Made by a program: the position numbers and the translations under genes
The notes under the pieces: generated by a model
Database searches by the model: none
Told to the model about the DNA's origin: nothing
Seen by the model: only the letters and a program-made list of their open reading frames with translations
Shown here: positions 40,188 through 51,135 of the stretch, piece by piece
Layout of the letters: the number at the start of each line of letters is the position of its first letter
Numbering within the stretch: position 1 is the first letter of the stretch
From: Pseudomonadota bacterium
Lineage (GTDB): Bacteria; Pseudomonadota; Gammaproteobacteria; Burkholderiales; Burkholderiaceae_F
Assembly: GCA_021842465.1 (NCBI GenBank)
Contig: JAKBZN010000004.1
Span: 1 to 64,000, forward strand
Direction: 5' to 3'
Length of the DNA stretch: 64,000 nt

Positions 40188-41704
40188 CGCTTCCCCAGTC
40201 CCAGCCGGTCCCACAGCGCATCAACGCGCTGTCGGACGTCTTGCCGCATTTCGATCTTGCGGCCCCAGGGCCGGGCGGTCTCTCCCGGCATCTTGTTGGT
40301 GGCGTCGAGCCCCATCTTGCCCCCGAGTCCCGAAACCGGACTGGCGAAGTCGAGATAGTCGATCGGCGTGTTGTCGACCAACAGGGTGTCGCGCACCGGA
40401 TCGGCCCGCGTCGTGATCGCCCAAATGACATCGGTCCAGTTGCGCGCATCGATGTCGTCGTCGACGACGATGACGAACTTGGTGTACATGAACTGGCGCA
40501 GGAAGCCCCACACACCGAACATCACGCGGCGCGCGTGGCCGGGGTATTGCTTGCGGATCGAGACGATGGCCATCCGGTAGCTGCAGCCTTCCGGGGGCAG
40601 GTAGAAGTCGACGATCTCCGGATAGCTGCGCTGGAGGATGGGGACGAACACTTCGTTGAACGCCGCGCCCAGGATCGCGGGTTCGTCGGGCGGGCGTCCG
40701 GTGTGGGTCGAGAGGTATAGGGGATTGCGCCGCATCGTGATGCGTTCCACCGTGAACACCGGGAAGCGCTCGGTTTCGTTGTAATACCCGGTGTGGTCGC
40801 CGAACGGCCCCTCCACCGCGGTTTCGAACCCCCGGTTGTCGGCGCTGAGCCCGCCGTCGGCGTTGGCGGGGTCGGGCAGGATGTGGCCTTCGAGGACGAT
40901 CTCCGCCCGCGCCGGGACGTCCAGCGGCACGCCCACGGCGGATGCGATGTCCGTGCGCGCGCCGCGCAGCAGACCGGCGAATTGATATTCGGATAGCGTA
41001 TCGGGAACCGGGGTGACGGCGCCGAGGATCGTGGCGGGGTCGGCGCCCAGGGCGACGGCGATCGGGAACGGCTCGGTGCCGTGGGCGAGCCGGTGGTCGC
41101 GGAAATCCAGCGCGCCGCCCCGGTGCGACAGCCAGCGCATGATGAGCTTGTTGCGGCCGATGCGCTGCTGACGGTAGATGCCGAGGTTCTGCCGGTTTTT
41201 GTGCGGCCCTCGTGTGATCGTCATGCCCCAGGTGATGAGCGGGCCGGCGTCGTCCGGCCAGCAGGTCTGGATCGGGAGTCGGTCGAGATCGACGTCGGCG
41301 CCTTCCCAGACGACTTCCTGGCAGGCCGGGCTGCGCACGCGATGCGGCGCCATGTCCCATAGGGCGGATTTCAGCATGGCGACCTTGGAGAGGGCGTCAC
41401 GGAAACCCTGCGGCGCTTCCGGTTCCTTGAGCGTCGCCAGCAGTTCGCCGATGTGGCGCAATTCGCCGATTCCATTGACCCCCATGGCTTGGGCAACGCG
41501 CGCCGTGGTGCCGAAGAGGTTGGCGACGACGGGCATGGCGGCGTCGGCCGGGCGCTCGAAAATCACTGCCGGACCCTGCGATTCGAGGAGGCGCTGGCAG
41601 ATCTCGGTGATTTCGAGGACTGGCGATATCTCCTCTTTGATTCGTACAAGATCGCCAATTTTCTCTAATTTCGCAAGAAAATCGCGAAGGTCGGAGTATT
41701 GCAT
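40184..41704 (-). CDS. ubiD: UbiD family 3-polyprenyl-4-hydroxybenzoate decarboxylase
   Basis: UbiD removes the carboxyl group of 3-polyprenyl-4-hydroxybenzoate in ubiquinone synthesis, using prenylated FMN made by UbiX. The 506-residue product is full length, with [19 protein letters not shown] at the start, the prFMN/metal region ([17 protein letters not shown]), the catalytic acidic segment [13 protein letters not shown], and [19 protein letters not shown] 41704 is the family start; the frame is open 33 bases further upstream. ubiX is not in the window. IspB, which makes the prenyl tail, is. Confidence 0.95.
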   Translation of the reverse strand: MQYSDLRDFLAKLEKIGDLVRIKEEISPVLEITEICQRLLESQGPAVIFERPADAAMPVVANLFGTTARVAQAMGVNGIGELRHIGELLATLKEPEAPQGFRDALSKVAMLKSALWDMAPHRVRSPACQEVVWEGADVDLDRLPIQTCWPDDAGPLITWGMTITRGPHKNRQNLGIYRQQRIGRNKLIMRWLSHRGGALDFRDHRLAHGTEPFPIAVALGADPATILGAVTPVPDTLSEYQFAGLLRGARTDIASAVGVPLDVPARAEIVLEGHILPDPANADGGLSADNRGFETAVEGPFGDHTGYYNETERFPVFTVERITMRRNPLYLSTHTGRPPDEPAILGAAFNEVFVPILQRSYPEIVDFYLPPEGCSYRMAIVSIRKQYPGHARRVMFGVWGFLRQFMYTKFVIVVDDDIDARNWTDVIWAITTRADPVRDTLLVDNTPIDYLDFASPVSGLGGKMGLDATNKMPGETARPWGRKIEMRQDVRQRVDALWDRLGLGKR

Positions 41705-41807
41705 CGCGTTATGGGCCTCGAAAAATCGCCATCGCACCGCGCGGGGCGGAGGCCCAATCCTAACGGCTTGGCGTGATCGCCGGCGTTGCGAACCTCCATC
41801 TTCGGTA

Positions 41808-41835
41808 TTGACGCAAACGCGTTATGTCATACAAT
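41808..41835 (+). promoter_or_regulatory. Sigma70-type promoter upstream of the second lytic transglycosylase
   Basis: TTGACG (41808-41813) and TACAAT (41830-41835) are separated by 16 bases and both match sigma70 consensus well. The predicted transcript would start near 41842 and have a leader of about 270 bases before the ATG at 42115. Confidence 0.65.
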
Positions 41836-41928
41836 CCGCCCCATTCACGTTTTTTTCGTTGGGCGGCGGACGGCAGATCCGCCTCCGGGGCGTTGAGGGG
41901 CGCGTCCCGGCAGCGAAGAAACAAGGCA

Positions 41929-42027
41929 CCCGACATCGTTGTCGGGGTTCCGCCTGAGTTGTTACCGGACGCGGCGCAGGAAGCGCGGTCCGGTTCCGCG
42001 GTCGGCCCGCGATCTTATGTCGGGCCG
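41929..42027 (+). promoter_or_regulatory. Structured 5' leader with three hairpins
   Basis: Three perfect stems follow one another in the long leader: CCCGAC/GTCGGG (41929-41946), ACCGGAC/GTCCGGT (41964-41994) and CGGCCCG/CGGGCCG (42003-42027). None has a T-tract. I cannot match the arrangement to a known riboswitch class. An open frame in phase with the downstream gene runs through it but has no homology, so I regard the stretch as untranslated. Confidence 0.4.
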
Positions 42028-42114
42028 CAATGGGTATCGAATGGAGCGTTGCTTCAGCCTGTGTCGACCGGCGGTCGGAAGGCAAGGGGCGCGCATTTTC
42101 GAGAGAGGTTGATC

Positions 42115-42936
42115 ATGCTGAATAGCAGCCTTGCCGAGGAAGCGGGGTTCCCCGAGGCGCTCCCGCGCCCGCAGGGAAAATCGGAGATCCGAACGATCGA
42201 GTCGGGGTTGGTGCGCAAAGCGTTTGCCGCCGTGTTGCAAGGGACGGGGTTGCTGTCCGTTGCCACCCTGACGATCCTTGCCATTCTGTTTGCGGTGCCG
42301 GCGCTGCGCAGTGCGGTCGCGCCGGTGGTCGCCCAGGCCGCCGCGCCCGTGGTGGCGAAGCTCGAGGGCGAGGCGCATGCCGCGGAACCGGTTGCGGCGC
42401 CCCCGGTCTCCACCGCGCTGAAGATCGGGGAGCCGGTGTCGCTGGCGACCGCCGACGACCGCGTCGCGCAATACCTGGCGCGGCGCTATCACATCGCCGA
42501 TGGGGCGGTGCGGGTGCTGGTCGCGGCGGCACGGTCGGCGGGGCAGCGGCATCAGGTGGATCCGCTGCTGATCCTGTCGGTGATGGCGGTGGAGTCCAGC
42601 CTGAACCCGTACGCGCAGAGCGCGGTCGGTGCCACGGGACTCATGCAGGTCATGCCGGGCGCGCATCTGGCGGAGTTCCCTGCGCAAAACGCCCGTCGTG
42701 CCGCGCTCGACCCGATTCAGAACGTGCGGGCGGGAACGGCGATCCTCGCCGATTACATCCGCCGCGGCGGTTCGGTGCAGCGCGGCTTGCAGCTCTATGT
42801 CGGGGCAGGGAACCTGCCTGATGATGGCGGGTATGCGAGCCACGTGCTGGCCGAGATGGCGCGATTGAAACTTGCGGCTCAGGGGCGGATCAGCGCGGCC
42901 TTGACCGAGGCGCAGCGGGCGGATCGGGGGGCTTGA
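42115..42936 (+). CDS. Lytic transglycosylase with N-terminal membrane anchor
   Basis: The 273-residue product has an N-terminal membrane helix (about 45-65, SVATLTILAILFAVPAL) and an SLT domain (about 135-240): QVDPLLILSVMAVESSLNPYA with the catalytic Glu, then GATGLMQVMPG and the modified C-lobe LQLYVGAGNLPDDGGYASHVL. It should cleave peptidoglycan from the inner-membrane side of the periplasm. I use ATG 42115, preceded by GAGAGAGG nine bases upstream. The in-phase extension to 41824 is not family-like. Its long structured leader is described separately. Confidence 0.9.
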   Translation: MLNSSLAEEAGFPEALPRPQGKSEIRTIESGLVRKAFAAVLQGTGLLSVATLTILAILFAVPALRSAVAPVVAQAAAPVVAKLEGEAHAAEPVAAPPVSTALKIGEPVSLATADDRVAQYLARRYHIADGAVRVLVAAARSAGQRHQVDPLLILSVMAVESSLNPYAQSAVGATGLMQVMPGAHLAEFPAQNARRAALDPIQNVRAGTAILADYIRRGGSVQRGLQLYVGAGNLPDDGGYASHVLAEMARLKLAAQGRISAALTEAQRADRGA

Positions 42937-43166
42937 GGGGTTCGGGCGGGCTTCTGCGTCGCACCAAAAAAAAGAGCCCGTCCATCGAGCGGGGACCCTG
43001 ATTCGGTTGAGGAGGGAGGAAGGTACCGAGACGGGGGCCGCGAGCTCAGGCTGCAGGACAGGCTCTCGAGCAACGCCTTTACTATATCGTCCAGGCTTCG
43101 TCCAAGTCAACTTTCTGTCCTGGACGGAGCTACTTCAAATTCCATTGGCTTTGCCCCCTACTTTTC

Positions 43167-45503
43167 ATGTCGACCACACCGAATCCAGACCTCCGCAGCG
43201 CGGCGCTCGAATACCATGAATTCCCGCAACCGGGAAAAATCGCGATCACGCCGACCAAGCAGTTGACGACCCAGCGCGATCTCGCACTCGCCTACTCCCC
43301 CGGCGTCGCCGCGGCTTGCGAGGCCATCGTCGCGGACTCCGGCGCTGCCGCCCGCTACACCGCCCGTTCCAATCTGGTCGGCGTGATCACCAACGGCACC
43401 GCCGTGTTGGGACTGGGCCCGATCGGCCCGTTGGCCGCCAAGCCGGTGATGGAGGGCAAGGCGGTCCTGTTCAAAAAGTTCGCCGGCATCGACGTGTTCG
43501 ACATCGAAATCGATGAGCGGGATCCGGATCGGTTGGTGGACATCATCGCGGCGCTTGAACCCACGTTCGGCGCGCTCAATCTCGAGGACATCAAGGCCCC
43601 CGAGTGCTTTCGCATCGAGCGGAAGTTGCGCGAACGCCTGCGCATCCCCGTGTTTCACGATGACCAGCACGGCACGGCGATCATCGTCGGCGCGGCGGTG
43701 CTCAACGGCCTGAAACTGGTGGGGAAATCGCTGGCGCAGGTGAAGTTGGTCTGCAGCGGTGCGGGCGCGGCGGCGCTGGCCTGCCTCGATCTGCTGGTGG
43801 AACTCGGCCTGCCGCGCGAAAACATCTGGGTTGCGGACATCGAAGGCGTGGTGTACGCGGGGCGGACCGTATTGATGGACGAGGAGAAGGTGCGATTCGC
43901 CCAGGAGACGGACGCCCGCCGTCTGGCGGACTGCATGCCGGACGCCGACGTCTTCCTCGGCTTGTCCGCCGGCGGCGTATGCACCGGGGAGATGGTTGCG
44001 ACGATGGCGCCGAATCCCCTCATCCTGGCGCTGGCCAACCCGGTACCCGAGATCCTGCCGGATCAAGTGCGTGCCGTGCGCGGCGATGCGATCGTCGCGA
44101 CGGGCCGCTCCGACTATCCGAACCAGGTCAACAACGTGCTGTGTTTCCCGTTCATGTTCCGCGGCGCGCTCGACGTCGGCGCGACGGCGATCACGCGCGA
44201 GATGGAGATCGCAGCGGTGCACGCCATCGCCGGTCTCGCGCAGGAGGAGCCGAGTGACGAGGTGGTCACGGCCTACGGCGACGCCGACCTGCGGTTCGGC
44301 CGCGAGTGCATCATTCCGAAGCCGTTCGACCCGCGACTGATGCTGCGGGTCGCTCCGGCGGTCGCGCTGGCGGCGATGCGCGGCGGCGTGGCGACGCGGC
44401 CGCTGGCCGACCTCGACGCGTACCGCGCGCGGCTGCAGCAGTTCGTTTACCACTCCGGCACGTTCATGAAGCCGATCTTCGCGATCGCGAAGCAGGCCCA
44501 TGCGGGAGGGGCCGCGAACCGGGTGGTTTTTGCCGAAGGGGAGGACGAGCGCGTCCTGCGCGCGGTGCAGGTCGTCGTCGACGAAGGCATCGCGCAGCCT
44601 GTACTGATCGGCCGGCCGGCGGTCGTGACCCAGCGGCTGGAGCGGTACGGCCTGCGGATGCGCGCGGGCATCGACTTCGAACTGGTCAATCCGGAATCGG
44701 ATCCGCGGTATCGGCAATACAGCGAGGAATACCATCGCATCGCGGGGCGCCGCGGGGTGACGCTGCAGACCGCACGGATCGAGATGCGGCGCGCCCAGAC
44801 CCTGATCGGCACGATGCTGATCCATCAAGGGGCGGCCGACGCCATGATCTGCGGCACCGCCGGGACGTACGGCCAGCATTTGCGCTACATCGATCAGGTG
44901 CTCGGCCTGCGGCCGGGGGCGCGGGTCTATGGCGCCATGAACATCCTGGTGCTGCCCGGGAGACAGGTCGCCCTGGTCGACACCCACGTCAACGTCGATC
45001 CGAGTGCGGAGGAAATCGCCGAACTCACCGTTGCCGCCGCAGCGGCCTTGCGGCGTCTGGGCATCATCCCGCGCGCCGCGCTGTTGTCGCACTCCAACTT
45101 CGGCAGCAGCGATGCATCCACCGCGATCAAGATGCGCGAAGCGCTGGCCCGGATCCGGGAGCGCGCGCCCGATCTGGATGTCGACGGCGAGATGCACGCC
45201 GACTGCGCAGTCGACGGCGCCATGCGCCGGAGCATCCTTGCGACGTCGACGTTGAAGGGGGATGCGAACCTGCTCGTGTGTCCGGGAATCGATGCGGCGA
45301 ACATCGGCTACAACTTGCTCAAGACGATTTCGGGCAATAATGTCGCCATTGGTCCGATCCTGCTGGGCGCGGCGCGCCCGGTCCACATCCTGACGCCTTC
45401 GGCGACGGTGCGGCGCATCGTCAACATGGCGGCGCTGGCGGTGGTGGACGCGAAGGCGCCGTGCGAAGCCGCTTCGGGTTCGCCACCATCCGGGGAAGCC
45501 TGA
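43167..45503 (+). CDS. maeB: NADP-dependent malic enzyme with phosphotransacetylase-like domain
   Basis: MaeB decarboxylates malate to pyruvate with NADP+. The 778-residue product has the malic N-terminal domain ([31 protein letters not shown]), the NAD-binding domain ([16 protein letters not shown]), and a C-terminal phosphotransacetylase-like regulatory domain (about 440-770; [23 protein letters not shown]). The fused domain is catalytically inactive and binds acetyl-CoA as an allosteric effector in characterised homologues. ATG 43167 starts the conserved region. The 230-base gap before it contains A-rich and hairpin-forming sequence (about 42963-43000) that may end the preceding transcript. 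Confidence 0.96.
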   Translation: MSTTPNPDLRSAALEYHEFPQPGKIAITPTKQLTTQRDLALAYSPGVAAACEAIVADSGAAARYTARSNLVGVITNGTAVLGLGPIGPLAAKPVMEGKAVLFKKFAGIDVFDIEIDERDPDRLVDIIAALEPTFGALNLEDIKAPECFRIERKLRERLRIPVFHDDQHGTAIIVGAAVLNGLKLVGKSLAQVKLVCSGAGAAALACLDLLVELGLPRENIWVADIEGVVYAGRTVLMDEEKVRFAQETDARRLADCMPDADVFLGLSAGGVCTGEMVATMAPNPLILALANPVPEILPDQVRAVRGDAIVATGRSDYPNQVNNVLCFPFMFRGALDVGATAITREMEIAAVHAIAGLAQEEPSDEVVTAYGDADLRFGRECIIPKPFDPRLMLRVAPAVALAAMRGGVATRPLADLDAYRARLQQFVYHSGTFMKPIFAIAKQAHAGGAANRVVFAEGEDERVLRAVQVVVDEGIAQPVLIGRPAVVTQRLERYGLRMRAGIDFELVNPESDPRYRQYSEEYHRIAGRRGVTLQTARIEMRRAQTLIGTMLIHQGAADAMICGTAGTYGQHLRYIDQVLGLRPGARVYGAMNILVLPGRQVALVDTHVNVDPSAEEIAELTVAAAAALRRLGIIPRAALLSHSNFGSSDASTAIKMREALARIRERAPDLDVDGEMHADCAVDGAMRRSILATSTLKGDANLLVCPGIDAANIGYNLLKTISGNNVAIGPILLGAARPVHILTPSATVRRIVNMAALAVVDAKAPCEAASGSPPSGEA

Positions 45504-45512
45504 ACCCGCGTT

Positions 45513-46727
45513 TTGGACGCCACTCCCGCCCGTCTTCGGCAACGCACGTCGCCCGCCGCGCTGGTCCTGATGGGCGGCGGCGCGCGCGCCGCCTATCAGG
45601 TCGGCGTGCTGCGCGGCGTTGCCGCGCTTTTGCGCGGGGTCCGCAACGGCAACCCGTTCCCGATCCTTTGCGGTGCGTCGGCCGGCGCGATCAACGCCGC
45701 GGCGCTGGCATCCGGCGCGAACGATTTCCACGATTCCGTCGCGCGCCTCGGGCGCGTCTGGGAAAACTTCCATGCCAGCCAGGTGTACCGCTCCGACCTT
45801 CTCGGGGTCGTGCGCACCGGTGCGCCGTGGATGTCCCTGCTGTCGGTGGGATGGCTGGTCGGGAAGTCGTGGCGCGCTCGCCCGCGTTCCCTGCTCGACA
45901 ACGAGCCGCTGCGCAAGCTGCTGCGGGAAATGCTCGACATCGGCGGCATCGAACGGGCCCTGCAGAGCGGGCATCTGCGTGTCCTCGCGGTCGGCGCGTC
46001 GAGTTACACCTCGGGACGGCACGTGACGTTCTACCAGGCGCTGGCGGAGCAGGAGCTGCCGCGGAGCCTGCATCGGATTTCGGTCCGTACGCGGATCGGC
46101 CTCTCGCACCTGTTGGCTTCGGCCGCGATTCCCATCGTGTTTCCTGCGGTACCCCTGGATATCGATGGCGCGCTGGGCGGCGGCATCGAATATTTCGGCG
46201 ATGGTTCGATGCAGCAGATTTCGCCGACCAGTCCGGCGATCCATTTCGGCGCCGAACGGCTGCTCGTGATCGGGGTCGGGCAGAACGGCGGGACCGGGTG
46301 GGGCGCGGAGCCGGCGCCGACCCGTGCCTATCCGTCGCTGGCGCAGGTGGCCGGACATGCGCTGTCGACGATCTTCTTCGACGCCCTCGCGTACGACGTC
46401 GAGCAGCTCGACCGAATGAACGAGCTGGTGGAGACGTTGAGTCCGAATCAGCGTCGCGCGGCCGGACTACGGCCGGTGGAAATGCTGATGATCGCGCCGA
46501 GCGTTCCGATCGACGAGATTGCGATGAACTCGATCCGCCACCTGCCCGGGCCGGTCCGCAGCCTGCTCGAATCGATCGGCGCGCATCGTGCGGACGGCGC
46601 GGCGCTGGCGAGCTACCTGTTGTTCGAGGCGCCGTACACCCGGGCGCTGATCGATCTCGGACTGCGCGACGCGATGGCGAAGAAGGACGCGTTGCTGGCG
46701 TTTTTCACGGAGCGGGTGCCGGGCTGA
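45513..46727 (+). CDS. Patatin-like phospholipase
   Basis: The 404-residue product is a patatin-family acyl hydrolase. The oxyanion hole GGGARAAYQ, the nucleophile elbow GASAG (catalytic Ser) and the catalytic Asp in GDGSM are all present, so a Ser-Asp dyad is complete. A C-terminal extension (about 290-404) of helical character follows the catalytic domain and is typical of a betaproteobacterial subgroup. No ATG is available before the oxyanion hole, and TTG 45513, nine bases after the maeB stop, is the likely start. The substrate (phospholipid or other acyl ester) is not known. Confidence 0.88.
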   Translation: MDATPARLRQRTSPAALVLMGGGARAAYQVGVLRGVAALLRGVRNGNPFPILCGASAGAINAAALASGANDFHDSVARLGRVWENFHASQVYRSDLLGVVRTGAPWMSLLSVGWLVGKSWRARPRSLLDNEPLRKLLREMLDIGGIERALQSGHLRVLAVGASSYTSGRHVTFYQALAEQELPRSLHRISVRTRIGLSHLLASAAIPIVFPAVPLDIDGALGGGIEYFGDGSMQQISPTSPAIHFGAERLLVIGVGQNGGTGWGAEPAPTRAYPSLAQVAGHALSTIFFDALAYDVEQLDRMNELVETLSPNQRRAAGLRPVEMLMIAPSVPIDEIAMNSIRHLPGPVRSLLESIGAHRADGAALASYLLFEAPYTRALIDLGLRDAMAKKDALLAFFTERVPG

Positions 46728-46762
46728 GCTTCCGGGTTGCTCCGGGATGGGCAGAGGGCCGG

Positions 46763-47509
46763 TTACGAATATTCCCCGCCCAGCGCCAACAGCGCCGACA
46801 CGACCGCGATTCCCGCCGTCTCCGTCCGCAGCACGCGCGGTCCGAGCCGCAACCGCCGATATCCCAGGCTTTCGGCGAGCGCAGTCTCCTCGTCGGTGAA
46901 ACCGCCTTCGGGGCCAATCGCGCAGCTTGCCGTCGCGATCGGTCCCGCCCCCAGTCCCGCCGCGCCGTCGGGGTCGAGGATCCATCGGCATTGCGCGTCC
47001 GCCGCGGTCCGCAGCGCCGCTTCCAGGCTTGCGGCCGGGACGACCTCCGGTACACGGTTGCGCCCGCACTGCGCGCAGGCCGCCCAGGCGATTTCGCGCC
47101 AGCGTTCGGCCCGCCGCTCCTGTCGCGCGCCGTCGAGCCGCACCACCGATCGCCGCGCGGGCGCGAGCAGGATGCGCCGGACGCCCAGTTCGACCGCCTT
47201 TTCGATCGTCCATTCGATCTTGTCCTGCGCGGCGAGCGCCTGGATCAGTGTGATCCCGACGCAGGCTTCCCGGTCGACCGGTTCGGCGGACAGGATGCGG
47301 GCGAACAGGGGGCTGGACCGCCGTCCGCTCTCGGCCCCCGGTTCGAGGCGGGCGCCATACTCTCGCCCCGCCCCGTCGAACAGGACGAACGGCTCATCGG
47401 TCCCGAGGCGCAGGACCCGGGCATGGCGGGATGCGCCGTCGGACAATGGAACGACATCGCCCGGCACGTAGGTGCCGGGTGTGATCGGGAGTCGGTGCGG
47501 GCGGAGCAT
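46763..47509 (-). CDS. rsmE: 16S rRNA m3U1498 methyltransferase RsmE
   Basis: RsmE methylates N3 of U1498 in 16S rRNA. The 248-residue product has an N-terminal PUA-like domain (RHARVLRLGTDEPFVLFDG) and a SPOUT methyltransferase domain with LIQALAAQDKIEWTIEKAVELG and the knot motifs AIGPEGGFTDEE and LGPRVLRTETA. ATG 47509 is used; the frame is open far upstream, but only as antisense to gap. It is convergent with the patatin gene and divergent from gap. Confidence 0.96.
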   Translation of the reverse strand: MLRPHRLPITPGTYVPGDVVPLSDGASRHARVLRLGTDEPFVLFDGAGREYGARLEPGAESGRRSSPLFARILSAEPVDREACVGITLIQALAAQDKIEWTIEKAVELGVRRILLAPARRSVVRLDGARQERRAERWREIAWAACAQCGRNRVPEVVPAASLEAALRTAADAQCRWILDPDGAAGLGAGPIATASCAIGPEGGFTDEETALAESLGYRRLRLGPRVLRTETAGIAVVSALLALGGEYS

Positions 47510-47686
47510 GGTGCATAGCCTACCTGCTCCCCTCGCACTGTTGCGCGGACCCCAAAACCGCCCGTCCCGCGGGGTTCGGGGCCGCATGTGCCCCGGCGGT
47601 CGCCGCTTCTGCTGGTAAACTCCCCGCCTTTCTTTTCGATTCCCAATCGCGGAAACCACGCGCAGGATATGGGGGGGACAGGAGCT

Positions 47687-48700
47687 ATGACCATCAATAT
47701 CGCCATCAACGGATACGGCCGCATCGGGCGCAACGTTCTGCGCGCCTTCTACGAAAGCGGCAAGAAGCATGACGTGCGCATCGTCGCGATCAACGATCTG
47801 GGCAACGCGAAGATCAATGCGCATCTGACCCGCCACGACACCGCGCACGGCGCGTTCCCGGGAACCGTGGCCGTCGATGGCGACTCGCTCGTCGTCAACG
47901 GCGACCGCATCAAGGTGCTCTCCAGCCGCGATCCGGCCCAGTTGCCGTGGGGCGAACTGGGCGTCGACGTCGTGCTCGAGTGCACGGGATTCTTCTGCAC
48001 CAAGGAAAAGGCTTCTGCGCACCTGCGCGGCGGCGCGAAGAAGGTCGTCATTTCCGCGCCTGGCGGCAGCGATGTCGATGCCACGATCGTCTATGGCGTC
48101 AACCATCAGACGCTCAAGGCGTCGGATACGGTGATTTCCAACGCCTCGTGCACCACCAACTGCCTGGCTCCGCTGGTCAAGCCGCTGCACGAGAAGATCG
48201 GCCTGGTCAACGGCCTGATGACGACGATCCACTCGTACACCAACGATCAGGTTCTCACCGACGTGTACCACGAGGATCTGCGCCGCGCCCGGTCCGCCAC
48301 CCAGTCGATGATCCCGACCAAGACGGGCGCCGCCGCCGCAGTCGGCCTCGTGCTGCCGGAACTCAACGGTCGCCTGGACGGCTTCGCGATCCGCGTCCCG
48401 ACCATCAACGTGTCGATCGTCGACCTGTCGTTCATCGCAGCCCGCGACACCACGGTCGAGGAAGTCAACCGGATCCTCAAGGACGCCTCGGAAGGTTCCC
48501 TGCGCGGCATTCTCGGATACAACGACGAGCCGCTCGTGTCGGTTGATTTCAACCACAACGCGCACTCGTCGATCTTCGACGCCACGCTCACCAAGGTTTC
48601 GGGACGCCTGGTCAAGGTAAGCAGCTGGTACGACAACGAGTGGGGCTTCAGCAACCGCATGCTCGACACCACCGTCGCGCTGATGAAGGCCTCGGCCTGA
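47687..48700 (+). CDS. gap: Glyceraldehyde-3-phosphate dehydrogenase, type I
   Basis: Gap interconverts glyceraldehyde-3-phosphate and 1,3-bisphosphoglycerate. The 337-residue product has the NAD-binding [14 protein letters not shown], the active-site [13 protein letters not shown] with the catalytic Cys, the partner His in [10 protein letters not shown], and [12 protein letters not shown] at the C-terminus. The Asn-Asp-Leu after the second strand (AINDLG) suits NAD. A ribosome-binding GGAG precedes ATG 47687. It starts the gap-pgk-fba string. Confidence 0.98.
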   Translation: MTINIAINGYGRIGRNVLRAFYESGKKHDVRIVAINDLGNAKINAHLTRHDTAHGAFPGTVAVDGDSLVVNGDRIKVLSSRDPAQLPWGELGVDVVLECTGFFCTKEKASAHLRGGAKKVVISAPGGSDVDATIVYGVNHQTLKASDTVISNASCTTNCLAPLVKPLHEKIGLVNGLMTTIHSYTNDQVLTDVYHEDLRRARSATQSMIPTKTGAAAAVGLVLPELNGRLDGFAIRVPTINVSIVDLSFIAARDTTVEEVNRILKDASEGSLRGILGYNDEPLVSVDFNHNAHSSIFDATLTKVSGRLVKVSSWYDNEWGFSNRMLDTTVALMKASA

Positions 48701-48726
48701 CACCCACTTCCCATGCTCCGCATTTC

Positions 48727-48759
48727 CGCTCCCGCAAGGGGCGGGGATCGGGGTGCGGG
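48727..48759. repeat. Degenerate palindromic element between gap and pgk
   Basis: CCGCTCCCGCAAGGGGCGGGGATCGG resembles the left half of the palindromes at 15628 and 34730 (CCGCTCCCGC) followed by an imperfect right half. It is probably a decayed member of the same repeat family. It could also act as an mRNA hairpin between gap and pgk. Confidence 0.35.
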
Positions 48760-48809
48760 ACGGTTGCTGCGCGTTCACCGAAACGTCAAAAGGATCCTTC
48801 TTTTCCGCC

Positions 48810-50012
48810 ATGAACGTCTTGACTCTCGAATCGCTCTGCAAGCAGGGTGCACTGAACGGCAAACGGGTATTCATCCGCTCGGATCTCAACGTCCCGCAGG
48901 ATGACGCCGGCAACATCACCGAGGACACGCGCGTCCGCGCGTCGATCCCTGCCGTGCGCATGGCCCTGGATGCCGGCGCGGCCGTGATGGTCACGTCCCA
49001 CCTCGGCCGCCCGACGGAAGGCACGCTGACCCCGGCCGACTCGCTGGCGCCGATCGCCGTGCGCATGACCGAGCTGCTCGGCCGCCCGGTGCGCCTGGTC
49101 GCGGATTGGGTCGACGGCGTGACGGTCGCTCCGGGCGAGGTCGTGCTGCTGGAGAACTGCCGCGTCAACAAGGGCGAAAAGAAGGACAGCGAGGAACTGG
49201 CTCGCAAGATGGCAGCGCTGTGCGACGTCTACGTCAACGACGCGTTCGGCACCGCCCACCGTGCCGAAGCCACCACCCACGGCATCGCCCGCTTTGCGCC
49301 GGTGGCCTGCGCCGGCCCGCTGCTTGCCGCCGAGATCAAGGCGCTGGGCCGTGCGCTGGGCGAGCCCAAGCGACCGCTGGTGGCGATCGTCGCCGGTTCG
49401 AAGGTTTCCACCAAGCTCACCATCCTGAACAATCTGGCGCAGAAGGTCGACCGGCTCATCGTCGGCGGCGGCATCGCCAACACCTTCCTGCTGGCCGCGG
49501 GCCTGCCGATCGGCAAGTCGCTGGCCGAACCCGATCTCGTCCCCGAGTGCCGCAAGGTCATCGAGACCCTGCAGCGCAAGGGTGCGACCCTGCCGCTGCC
49601 GGTCGACGTCACGGTGGCGCAGCGCTTCGCCGCGGATGCGCCGGCGCAGGTGCGGGCCGCCAACGCGGTCGAGGCCGACGATCTCATCCTGGACGTCGGT
49701 CCGCAGACCTCCGCCCAGCTCGCGAAGATCGTGCAGGACGCGGGAACGATCATCTGGAACGGCCCGCTGGGCGTGTTCGAGTTCGATGCGTTTGCGCAAG
49801 GGACCGAAGAATTGGCCAAGGCAATTGCCGCGGCGACGTCCGCGGGGGCCTTTTCGATTGCCGGCGGTGGGGATACGCTGGCGGCGATCGCCAAATACCG
49901 GATTGCGGACAAGGTGAGCTACATCTCCACCGGCGGCGGGGCGTTCCTGGAATTCCTGGAAGGGAAGCCTCTGCCGGCGGTGGCCGTGCTGCTAGAGCGC
50001 GCGGCAGGCTGA
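48810..50012 (+). CDS. pgk: Phosphoglycerate kinase
   Basis: Pgk interconverts 1,3-bisphosphoglycerate and 3-phosphoglycerate with ATP formation. The 400-residue product has the family features [49 protein letters not shown], the hinge region [14 protein letters not shown] and the nucleotide-binding GGGDTLAA. All are intact and length is normal. It lies 109 bases after gap and 30 bases before fba. Confidence 0.98.
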   Translation: MNVLTLESLCKQGALNGKRVFIRSDLNVPQDDAGNITEDTRVRASIPAVRMALDAGAAVMVTSHLGRPTEGTLTPADSLAPIAVRMTELLGRPVRLVADWVDGVTVAPGEVVLLENCRVNKGEKKDSEELARKMAALCDVYVNDAFGTAHRAEATTHGIARFAPVACAGPLLAAEIKALGRALGEPKRPLVAIVAGSKVSTKLTILNNLAQKVDRLIVGGGIANTFLLAAGLPIGKSLAEPDLVPECRKVIETLQRKGATLPLPVDVTVAQRFAADAPAQVRAANAVEADDLILDVGPQTSAQLAKIVQDAGTIIWNGPLGVFEFDAFAQGTEELAKAIAAATSAGAFSIAGGGDTLAAIAKYRIADKVSYISTGGGAFLEFLEGKPLPAVAVLLERAAG

Positions 50013-50042
50013 TTTCCCAAAAAAGTCGATAGGAGACATCAA

Positions 50043-51107
50043 ATGGCCTTGATTTCGTTGCGTCAGATGCTCGACCACGCTGCGGAGCACACCTACGGGG
50101 TGCCGGCGTTCAACGTCAACAACCTGGAACAGGTTCAGGCGATCATGGAAGCCGCCGCCGAAGTCGACGCGCCGGTCATCATGCAAGCCTCCGCCGGTGC
50201 CCGCAAATACGCGGGCGAGCACTTCCTGCGCCACCTGATCGAAGCGGCGGTCGAGTCGTATCCGAACATTCCGATCGTGATGCACCAGGACCACGGCCAA
50301 TCACCAGCCGTCTGCGACGGCGCGATGAACCTGGGCTTTTCGTCGGTGATGATGGACGGCTCGCTCAAGGAGGACGGCAAGACCGTCGCCGATTACGATT
50401 ACAACTGGCAGGTCACGAAGAAGGTCGTCGACGAAGCCCACGCCAAGGGCGTGAGCGTCGAAGGCGAACTGGGCTGCCTGGGGTCGCTGGAAACCATGGA
50501 AGGCGACAAGGAAGACGGCCACGGCGCGGAAGGCAAGATGACCCGCGACATGCTGCTGACCGACCCGAATCAGGCGGCCGATTTCGTGCAGCGCACCCAG
50601 CTCGACGCCCTGGCGATCGCCATCGGCACCTCGCATGGCGCCTACAAGTTCTCGCGCAAGCCGACCGGCGACATCCTGGCGATCAGCCGCATCAAGGAAA
50701 TCCACGCCCGCATCCCCAACACCCACTTGGTGATGCACGGTTCGTCGAGCGTTCCGCAGGACCTGCTGGAAATCATCCGCCAGTTCGGCGGACAGATGAA
50801 GGAAACTTACGGCGTCCCGGTCGAAGAGATCCAGGAAGCGATCAAGCACGGCGTGCGCAAGGTCAACATCGACACCGACATCCGTCTGGCGATGACCGCC
50901 GCGACGCGCAAGTTCCTGGCCGAGAACCCCTCCAAGTTCGACCCGCGCGAATTCCTGAAGCCCTCGCGCGAAGCCGCCAAAAACCTGTGCAAGCAGCGCT
51001 ACGTCGAATTCGGCTGCGCCGGAATGGCCTCCAAGATCGTTCCGGTATCGCTCGAAAAGATGGCCCAGCGCTATCGCGCCGGAGATCTGGCGCAACAGGT
51101 GCGCTGA
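50043..51107 (+). CDS. fba: Class II fructose-1,6-bisphosphate aldolase (Calvin-type subgroup)
   Basis: This zinc-dependent aldolase interconverts fructose-1,6-bisphosphate with dihydroxyacetone phosphate and glyceraldehyde-3-phosphate. The 354-residue product has [20 protein letters not shown], the zinc/catalytic [15 protein letters not shown], and the later zinc His in [10 protein letters not shown], and resembles the CbbA-like class IIA group of betaproteobacteria. A strong AGGAG site precedes ATG 50043. pyk, which usually lies between pgk and fba in related genomes, is absent here. Confidence 0.96.
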   Translation: MALISLRQMLDHAAEHTYGVPAFNVNNLEQVQAIMEAAAEVDAPVIMQASAGARKYAGEHFLRHLIEAAVESYPNIPIVMHQDHGQSPAVCDGAMNLGFSSVMMDGSLKEDGKTVADYDYNWQVTKKVVDEAHAKGVSVEGELGCLGSLETMEGDKEDGHGAEGKMTRDMLLTDPNQAADFVQRTQLDALAIAIGTSHGAYKFSRKPTGDILAISRIKEIHARIPNTHLVMHGSSSVPQDLLEIIRQFGGQMKETYGVPVEEIQEAIKHGVRKVNIDTDIRLAMTAATRKFLAENPSKFDPREFLKPSREAAKNLCKQRYVEFGCAGMASKIVPVSLEKMAQRYRAGDLAQQVR

Positions 51108-51135
51108 GGAAACGCGGAAGCCGCCGGGGTTTCCT

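Noticed and set aside
41824-42114. N-terminal extension of the second lytic transglycosylase from ATG 41824.
   Set aside because: The extension is not family-like, lies in the structured leader and would bury the membrane anchor. ATG 42115 has a proper ribosome-binding site.
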